This document shows, one piece after another, positions 56,392-64,000 of a stretch of DNA of 64,000 nucleotides (position 1 is the stretch's first letter; each line of letters begins with the position of its first letter). Location: positions 38,414,854-38,478,853 of the forward strand of contig JANAVB010029819.1 of assembly GCA_029216955.1 (NCBI GenBank). Direction: 5' to 3'. Under the pieces are notes generated by a model. The model did no database searches. It was given only the letters and a program-made list of their open reading frames with translations, and was not told where the DNA came from. Made by a program: the position numbers and the translations under genes. The DNA is from Iris pallida. Taxonomy: Eukaryota > Streptophyta > Magnoliopsida > Asparagales > Iridaceae.

Positions 56392-57271
56392 AGGATGCTG
56401 GTTGAAATTGTCGCGGACGACAGGTACGGCCAAAAATCTGCTCGCTATCAAGTGCGGCTTCGTAGGATTCACGATAAGTTCGGCATCGCTGATTCATGAC
56501 GTCCCTATATAATTCGTCTTTGTGGCCTTGTTGAAAACGCTCATAACATTCTTCTTTGTTGGGTAAGAAGGCGTCGGCAAATTTTGTAAGTTTTGAGAAG
56601 CTTGCATCATAATCTTCAACAGTCATATTCCTTTGCCTCAATATCATGAACTCATCCTCCTTCTGTCGACGGATGGCACGAGGAATGTACTGCTTAAGAA
56701 AGACTGCCTTGAACATTTCCCTGGAAATCTTGGTGTTGGGATCGGTTTTACAGATTTCCTGTTTCTTCGTCGCCCACCAGTCGTATGCTCTCAATTGTAG
56801 CTGTAGCGCCGCACAGGCCACCCTCTGGGACCCTTCGATGCAGAGAAGATCAAACAAGTCCTCCATTTCTACGAGCCATCCCACTATCACATCGGGCTCT
56901 GCTCGACCATTGAACTTCGGCAGATTCATTTTACGAAACTCCTTTGCTTTGAACAGGAAAGAAGAGTTTATCATTTACGATTGGACTGCTTCCTTGACTT
57001 CATCTTGAACATCTTGCATCTCTTCGGATACCACCACCATTGCTTTGGTATTGTCCCCCATCTTGCATACGATCTGCATTAGGTCGTCCATTTGCTTCTG
57101 CTGTGCATCAAATTGGGCTTTGATTTGCATCTGAAGCTGTTGCTGCTGCAGCTCCATCAACTGTAGCATTTTATCTATCGTCGTCTCGCTAGGGCTAGTA
57201 CTCTTTGAACTCGACGTACTATCCACGGTTTGGGTTGTTGTGCCGAAATTATTCTTATTTTTCTTAGTCAT
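56392..57271 (-). pseudogene. element D Gag, N-terminal part, interrupted by element B
   Basis: Starts MTKKNKNNFGTTTQTVDSTS, followed by a Gln-rich coiled coil (MELQQQQLQMQIKAQFDAQQ), a TAA at 56975, then the capsid core: NLPKFNGRAEPDVIVGWLVE, YDWWATKKQEICK, FKAVFLKQYIPRAIRRQKED and FMILRQRNMTVEDYDASFSK. It stops at FQPAS, where element B was inserted; the rest of Gag lies at 38165 downward. Typical chromovirus Gag. Confidence 0.85.
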
Positions 57272-57436
57272 TCCTACAAAACAAATTAAACCCGTTAGTA
57301 TTTTTCAAAATATCTACGGAATTACGTGTATGGAACTTTTATTTCACGCAGCATGTCGACAAGCATTCAATCGAGTAATCGCAACGAACATTCCAAAAAT
57401 GAAACATCTTTCAAAAATTCGAGGAAACATAACTGT

Positions 57437-57448
57437 GCTCTGATACCA
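57437..57448 (-). promoter_or_regulatory. element D primer binding site
   Basis: TGGTATCAGAGC on the minus strand, 3 bases after the LTR; complementary to the 3' end of initiator-Met tRNA. Confidence 0.9.
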
Positions 57449-57451
57449 ATT

Positions 57452-59274
57452 TGTCATGCCCTGAGTCGACAAACCGTTCGTTCCTGGTGTTGTTATGTCG
57501 AATCGATCGTCCTCGCTAAGGTGTGATGTCGTACGAGTCTGAAATTGCATTCGTACAAGACAAGAACGTTACATTGATTATTATATTAAAACACCAAGTT
57601 GAAACTTCACAAATCACATCAGAATATAAGACGCAGTTTAGAAAGATAGAAATATACTTTTCATTCATAGCTTGCAACGAAGTACAAGTCGTAATTGTAT
57701 TGGATGCCGTTGCGGCCACATTAATTGAAACAAAAAAATATACTCGACAAGCTGCCTGAACTAACACTTGTCGTTCCATACATTCGCCCCTTTATACATA
57801 AGCCTTCGATTGAATTGGCTTCAAAATACTTCAGTATAGGAAGAGCTTCAAAATGCCTCTCCGTACTTCAGCTTCAGTTTAGAGCTCCCGCCGCACTTGG
57901 AGAGTTAGGGGAGGGGGTTAGCACACTTGCTAAGTGGACGAGACGAACCCACTCATCTAAACCGACTCTGATTGTTAAGGTAGGCATGCTTTAGAGTTTT
58001 CTTTCTATTTAGAACTAAATGAATTCAGTTCATATCGATAGCCATCTTTGAATTAGTAAAGCATACAGTGAAACAAAATAATTTATCACAATTCTTACCA
58101 CGGCCGTGCTCATCCCTACATAAAACACAGATAATATTTACTACCTATATAAGACAATAGGTGAGCATGATCTATCTTATATGTGCGATCATTGATGCTA
58201 TGCACCACGAGGGACTTTTATATGGCATTACGACGTGCCTGTCAGCTTGGGTTGCAAGCCCTACTGCAGGTCCCGTAATACCTCGCGTCGAAGCACGGAT
58301 TTGTTTATTCCCCCTAGGTCGATTCGGTTTCGATGCCCCGAATACCGCATCGAGGAAAGTTCAACTTGTGCACAAGCTGTCCATGACCATGCCATTGCGT
58401 GAACAATTTAATATGTGCAGACAGATTTGTATAGCGCGGACAGTATTGAACAAGATTATCATTATTTGCCCTACTCATGCAACATATTATTTTCCCTGAG
58501 CCATACTTCTGACTTAGCATCTCGTAGGTACCAAATTTCCCGAGGCACCGTAAGCTACAATCGACGTTTCATATTATTTTGCAGCACGTGAAATAGTCTA
58601 TCTTTTTACTAGAACCTTAAACTTTCTCGTTTATGTACGAAACTTGTATTTTCAGAGTAGATTACTCTAAATCGATACATTTTTCTCGAGTTCTTAACCT
58701 TAGTGGATTGGCATGTATTTAACTTGGCATCATCGATTTGAATGAATTCGAGGCAAAGGAATTTCGTTTACGAGACAATGTAGAAAAGAAGGGTCCGAAT
58801 CACCCACCAAGTACTTTGATCGTGCTGACCGTCAAAGCGCTTCACAACGTTCAAGCTTTAGTTACGCGATCTCCTGCAATGGCACCAACACTTAGTTAGA
58901 ATTCCTTCTTCCTCCTTCACTTTGAAATTCATAGATTGTATTTAGAAAACGACGCGAAAGCACATTCATCAAAACCGAGCGACAAAAGCTCGAAGAAAAC
59001 CAAACAGCGGTCCGGTCCCATCGAAGGGACTCTTATATAGAGCTCACTCACCGAGACTTAGCCCGCTGCATCTAGGACTTATTCCAACAGAAGTCGTTTC
59101 ATTAGTTGGATTGATTCTCGTAACATCCGTCCAAATCGATTTGATCGATGCCGCAAGGTGTTATTGTTTACCAAGCTCAGCGATCGAGTAAGATGGCCAT
59201 CTAAGTTCACGACCGATCTGACCCGATGTAAGCATATTATGAAGTCTATCGCCTATCGAAAGTGGGGCACTACA
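57452..59274 (-). repeat. element D 5' LTR
   Basis: 1,823 bp from TGTAGTGCCCC (minus, 59274) to GGGCATGACA (57452). The truncated partner is at 32938-34453, with which it shares most sequence but differs by substitutions and a ~45-bp indel near 58495-58550. Confidence 0.88.
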
Positions 59275-59277
59275 AAA

Positions 59278-60353
59278 ATGAGGCAAGGTATACTTGCATG
59301 ATGGTAGCACATAGAACCAGCACTATAAAGTCAATCGACGAGCCACAAAAGTCAACTCTCACAACAGTCTCCCTGGGCTGAAACAAATATTACCAACATG
59401 TTCATAATAGTCAAATTAGCTAGGATAGCCCACTCATAAGTTCAATTCTGGACACAGGAGCAAAACAGTAATTTCGGGTCAAAATGATATCCTCCGTTGG
59501 ACTCGCTTTGCACTGAAAAGCGTGCCAATATTTACAGTCTCTAAAGTTGTCAAACTATATGTCTACATGTCTGATTTGATGAGACGAACCCAACCATATG
59601 TCCAAAGTGGGTTTTCGGTGGGCCGTGCACAATTTTGCCCATTGGATCGGGTTACAGGCCCGCCAAAATAGCATTTCGGTCGACCTTCTCAGAATCCGAT
59701 CAAACTTGGCATACATGACCAGAAAAATAACACAGTCCTGTTGGCAAAAGTTTTGTCTCGAGATGACGAACATGCACGAAGTATTTGACTGATTTACAAA
59801 GGAGCCGATACAGGCTATCTCGATGGATACATATTGATTTTGTTGCGCACGCACAACGAAATCGAGTTTCGTCGAATTCTATATGTCGACAACACCCATA
59901 CGCGTCTTTCAATGCTCAGGGTTGCAACTACGTCGCCCGGTTTGTCGAAACGCACGCCGTATCGGTGAAAATTCCTAAAAATTGGTTGTTTTTGAAACCG
60001 TTTTCCTAAATTTAGAAACTGATTTAATCTCAGTATAATCAATCAAGAATAAAACTACAAATTTGGTTTCCATCACCTATATGTTGTCTATGACTCTGTT
60101 CAACAATTTTAAAATAGTCGAGGGATTGGCGATGATCTGCCTTCCAAGTCGGGTGTCTGGGCTAGCTGTTCTTGGCTCTTTTTAAAATAGATTTTTTTTC
60201 AACTTTTCGACTCGATTTCCCTAGATTCTGGGTCATCTAAAATAAAACAAATTGACAGGAGTCGAAAGCGTATATGTTGTGGGCATACTTGAGAAAACGA
60301 CTTGAAGAACGGTCGAGCATGGCGGCAGAAAATACGCAGCAAAATCGGCTTCT
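59278..60353. repeat. 1.07 kb direct repeat, copy 1
   Basis: Starts atgaggcaaggtatacttgc and matches 62934-64000 in the same orientation along its whole length. Shared landmarks include actctcacaaca, tagctaggatagcc, cgtctttcaatgctc/cgtctttagatgctc and gtcgagcatggcggc. Could be LTRs of an old element or a duplicated fragment. Element D sits immediately at its left end. Confidence 0.75.
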
Positions 60354-60686
60354 CCGGCTGCTGTTTTTCTGCTGTGCCTGCTGTCCGTACGGCTCTGTCG
60401 TCGGCCAAAGGCCGCCCGCGGCGGCGCACGCACGCACGCGCAGGGCATGGGCTCCTGGGTAGTCGCCAGGAGTCGGGGGTCGTGGGTCGTGGGGTTTGGG
60501 TTTTGTGTTAGGGTTTTTTTCCCATTCTCTTTCGATCTCGCTATATATATACGTCTATATGTAGTCAGCTAGCTTGGGGGTTTGGTCGGGTGTGAGGGCT
60601 TCATCCAGCTGAGGGGTTTGTTTGGCTGGGATTGGGTTTTCTTTGGTATTGGTTTCGCTTTTTCTTTTTTTTTTTCCATCCTTTTT

Positions 60687-60689
<3 letters not shown>
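60354..60689. other. GC-richer stretch after repeat copy 1
   Basis: Contains gcacgcacgcacgcgc and a TATA-like tatatatatacg at 60542. Several overlapping short frames, none convincing. If the repeats are LTRs this would be their continuation. Confidence 0.4.
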
Positions 60690-60761
<72 letters not shown>

Positions 60762-60816
60762 CACGCACACATACACACAAATTTATCCATCGAACAAATT
60801 TATCCATCGAATAATT

Positions 60817-60869
<53 letters not shown>

Positions 60870-60920
60870 ATATATACGAGGTATCTCGATGGATAAATTT
60901 GTTATATATATATATATAAT
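60690..60920. repeat. TA/GA/CA microsatellites with an 18-bp inverted repeat
   Basis: (TA)n 60690-60737, (GA)n to 60761, a short CA-rich run, then (TA)n 60819-60864 and 60903-60920. aacaaatttatccatcga (from 60794) and its exact reverse complement tcgatggataaatttgtt (to 60903) flank the second TA run. Confidence 0.9.
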
Positions 60921-62380
60921 ATTTAATAAATAACTAATTTATTTGTTTATAGGGATCAAGTCACAACTTGGCCTAGTTTTCCTGGTTAGAACGAACACAC
61001 TTATGGCTCGGTATTCCTTACCATGGCTAATACACTAATCAAAGCACGTAACTATACTATCTATGCCATGTTTTCTTGTCATCTTGTACTCCAAATCTTA
61101 ACAATGACTAAAGCATTCTATCGTAATAACTATTTTATTAAACATTTATAAAATTCCAAAAATTACCATATAATTTAATTAAATAATAAAAATATTTTCA
61201 CAATTTCAGGAAGAGGGGTTGCAAATCTACCCGCCTTAAAATAATTTCGTACTCGAAATTTAAATAAAAATCTAATCTCCTCAATTTTAAATTCAAATAT
61301 AAATCATGTAAAATATTTTTATACCAAATATAATAAACTTTATCAATGTTCTCCACAATTAACTAACCACCAAGAGTAAGTTTGCTAGAATCTCTACCCA
61401 CCTTTGATCACACTACCTCTTTAAACACATGATGTCCTAACATTTGTAACCTTGCACACTATTGCAAAAATGACTACAAAAAGATATCCATAGCATATGA
61501 CACCTCTAATCCCCTCCTATCTATCAAGGAACCAAAATTCAACAATCAAACTAACTTACACTATAACTTAATTTTTTAATAATTTCTAGATAGTATAATC
61601 ATTCGTCACCCCGAAATAGGAAGGGACGAGAATCAATGTTACGGGAAGGCAAGGAAGAATAATCGAGAGCAAATATGAAGTTTCAAGGATGGTAGAGAAA
61701 TTTCTAAAATAATTTTCAAAGCAGTATGGATTGAGATTTCTAAGGGTTTAATCTTATTCGCAGGCTCGTATCGATACAGTTACATAATGGATACGATATG
61801 CTCTGACCTGCATGGGCCACCAAAAAAACTTGTTACGACCCGCACCCATTTTTTGGGATGCAAGCATGTGCGTAAAGCCAGCTACGTATTAAGCGGACTC
61901 TAGCCTAACTCGAATACGTATTCGTTGTCCAGAATTGGGTAATATGCCAAATCATGGCAAGACAAAACTATATCTCAATCCACAAGAGTATATAAAACAA
62001 GAATGAATATTATGGGTCGTAGTCTGCAGCCCACTAACATATATGTTCGATTAGACTCCAAGAAATAACATGAGTTTATAAAACTAGGCTAACAAGCAGG
62101 ATATATCATGATAAGTAATATAACGCACGAGAGAGTAACAAAGTAATATCACTAGCAAATACCTGAATCATGTATATGTAATCGACTACTATCATGATCA
62201 GCTAACTAACTCCGTGCAATCAACTATCTAAAGAGATCATCAGGTCCTCAGGGACCTAGCAAGATACATAAAATATGTCTATCTAACAGTTTTATCATGC
62301 ATAACAGGTAAGCAATGAAGAAACAGACAATGACAAGTGACTATGAACATAGACACGAGAACAACAATTCATAAATGAAC
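60921..62380. other. AT-rich DNA, possibly old gypsy LTR
   Basis: No gene. gttacgacccgcacccattt near 61834 and the region after it resemble LTR borders of chromovirus elements, but without a partner copy this is only a hint. Confidence 0.35.
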
Positions 62381-62409
62381 TGCTGGAAGAAACAAGTGAA
62401 CAAGAGATC

Positions 62410-62625
62410 AACGGATACCAAACCCTCGCCCCGAGTGTGGACTCGCAGGTTTAAACAAATTACTAACCCTCGCCCCCGAGTGTGGACTCGTAGGTTAGTT
62501 CACGACAATCACCCATGTCCCGAGTGTGGACTCGCAGGTGCAAATAGTCAAACCTTGCCCCGAGTGTGGACTCACAGGTGCAAACAGTCAACCCTCGCCG
62601 AATGTGGACTCGCAGGTTGAGAAAA
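62410..62625. repeat. minisatellite, ~45-bp unit with cgagtgtggactcgcaggt
   Basis: Five copies of ccccgagtgtggactcgcag with variable spacers (gcaaatagtcaaacc and similar). Each unit contains gagt..actc dyad symmetry. Frames reading RVWTRR repeats are artefacts. Confidence 0.85.
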
Positions 62626-62933
62626 CCAAAACAAGGAAATAGCATTTCAGTTATAACGCCCTCATTCTATGACACGATACGAAGGTACATGTGTCGACAC
62701 GATACAATTTAGTCAAGGTACATGTGACGACATGATACGACTCAGTCAAGTGCATGTGCGAACAAATCCAATTTGAACTACAATGTCAAACTATAAACAA
62801 TAACAATTTATGAACGAGACAACTAACTAATATACATGATGTAAAGAAAAGCATACCAACCAAAACAATCCAATAAGACCTAAATGATGACATATAACTA
62901 GAAAAGAAAATAAGCATACAATAATTGTAAAGA
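62626..62933. other. spacer before repeat copy 2
   Basis: Two diverged copies of acacgatacgaaggtacatgtg / acgatacaatttagtcaagg; otherwise nothing seen. Confidence 0.45.
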
Positions 62934-64000
62934 TGAGGCAAGGTATACTTGCCTGATGGTAGCACGTTGAACCAGTACTATTTAGTTAATCTACGAGCCA
63001 CAAAAGTCAACTCTCACAACATTCCCTCGGGGCTAAAACAAATATTACCAATGTGTTTAGAATAGTCAAATTAGCTAGGATAGCCTACCCATAAGTCCAA
63101 TTCTGGACACATGGACAAAACGGTAATTTTAGGTCAAAACGATATCCATCATTGGACCCGCTTTACACCGAAAAGCGTACCAATATCTACGATCTCTAAA
63201 GTCATCAAACTATATGTCTATAGGTCCGGTTTGACAAGATAAATCCAACCGTATGTCCAAAGTCGATTTCCGGTGGGCTGTGCACAAATTCGTCCATTGG
63301 ATCGGGTCGTAGGCCCGCCAAAATAGCGTTCCGGTCGACCTTCTCGGACAAAACTTGGGATACAGCACTAGAAAAATGACACGGTCCTTTTGGTGTAAGT
63401 TTCGTCTCTAGATGGCAAACATGTACGATGTAATTGACTAATTTGCAAAGGGGTCGATACGGGTATCTCGACTGATACGTATTGATTTTATCGCGCACAC
63501 ACAACGAAATCGAGTTCCATCGAATTCCACACGTCGACAACACCCATACGCGTCTTTAGATGCTCATGGGTTGTGACTACGTCACCCAATTTGTCGGCGC
63601 ACACGTCGTATCAGTGAAAATTCCTAAAAATTGGTTGTTTTTGAAACCATTTTTCCTAAACTTTGAAACTGATTTAATCTCAATATATTCAATGAAGAAT
63701 AAAGCTACAAATTGGGTTTCCATTTTTTATAGGTTGTCTATGACTCTTTTCAAACACAATTTTAAAACGGTCGAGGGATTGGCGATGATCTGCCTTCCAA
63801 GTTGGGTGTCTGGGCTGTTCTTGGCTTTGTTTAAAACAGATTTTTCGTCGACTTTTTGACTCAATTTCCCTAGATTCTAGGTCATCAAAAATAAAACAAA
63901 TTGACAGGAGTCGAAGGTGTATATGTTGTGGGCATTCCTGAGAAAACATCTTGAAGTACGGTCGAGCATGGCGGCGGAGAACAAGCCGCGAAATCGACTT
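62934..64000. repeat. 1.07 kb direct repeat, copy 2 (cut by window end)
   Basis: Counterpart of 59278-60353, continuing past the right edge. Substitutions and small indels throughout indicate an old duplication. Confidence 0.75.

Larger units (their letters stand above)
32938..59274 (-). mobile_element. element D: chromovirus-type Ty3/gypsy retrotransposon, split by element B
   Basis: Read on the minus strand: 5' LTR 57452-59274, primer site for initiator-Met tRNA, Gag (57271 down to 56392, then 38165 on), protease, RT, RNase H, integrase with chromodomain (to 34514) and 3' LTR (34453 to 32938, first ~260 bp on the plus-left side missing). The chromodomain and single CCHC knuckle fit the Tekay/Del clade. 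Element B (38166-56391) interrupts Gag; element A borders the truncated LTR. LTR copies differ at many sites, so D is the oldest of the three. Confidence 0.9.

Noticed and set aside
62410..62625. Possible zinc-finger-like repeat protein (RVWTRR / PECGLAG)
   Set aside because: Frame shifts between repeat units and no Cys/His spacing pattern; it is a minisatellite.

Overview
The window is flowering-plant nuclear DNA and is almost entirely transposable elements. Evidence is the set of Ty1/copia, Ty3/gypsy (Tat and chromovirus), CACTA, Mutator, hAT and SINE sequences, the long TA/GA microsatellites, and plant gene fragments carried inside DNA transposons. I see no complete host gene, rRNA, tRNA or CRISPR array. 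The species cannot be named; the GC-rich Pack-MULE content would suit a monocot, but that is weak.

Layout. 1-1820: 5' end of a copia element on the minus strand (Gag remnant plus a 1.3 kb LTR holding two minisatellites). 1821-7891: AT-rich DNA with two short hAT-type elements, a tRNA-derived SINE with perfect target duplications, large TA/GA microsatellites and a foldback element filled with a TTAATA-like array. 7892-11627: a CACTA element with 3-bp target duplication carrying a fragment resembling type-B histone acetyltransferase HAT1/HAG2. 13566-15310: a Pack-MULE with ~340 bp terminal inverted repeats carrying the end of a leucine-rich-repeat gene. 15886-32937: element A, a Tat-lineage gypsy element on the plus strand. 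32938-59274: element D, a chromovirus-type gypsy element on the minus strand, its left LTR cut by A and its gag split by element B. 38166-56391: element B, a second Tat family on the minus strand with two 1,331-bp LTRs. 59278-64000: two ~1.07 kb direct repeats around AT-rich DNA, microsatellites and a minisatellite.

A and B share a plan: LTR, tRNA primer site overlapping the Gag start codon, long Gag, protease, a linker with repeated short peptides, reverse transcriptase, degenerate RNase H, a second (archaeal-like) RNase H, integrase, a repeat array, then a large gene on the opposite strand before the 3' LTR. That antisense gene has its own TATA box, a conserved small first exon, GT-AG introns at matching phases and a poly(A) signal in both families. 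Its introns lie on the strand opposite the genomic transcript, so reverse transcription keeps them.

The second notable signal is a short motif with core ATGCG[C/G]C. Family A uses ATGCGCCCA and family B uses ATGCGGC (GCCGCATG on the other strand). In each family the motif is repeated in the LTR U3, near the antisense promoter, inside intron 1 of the antisense gene and inside the N-terminal gag coding sequence. The two elements look like related self-contained transcription units built around a shared, family-specific DNA code. All gag-pol copies here carry stops and frameshifts.
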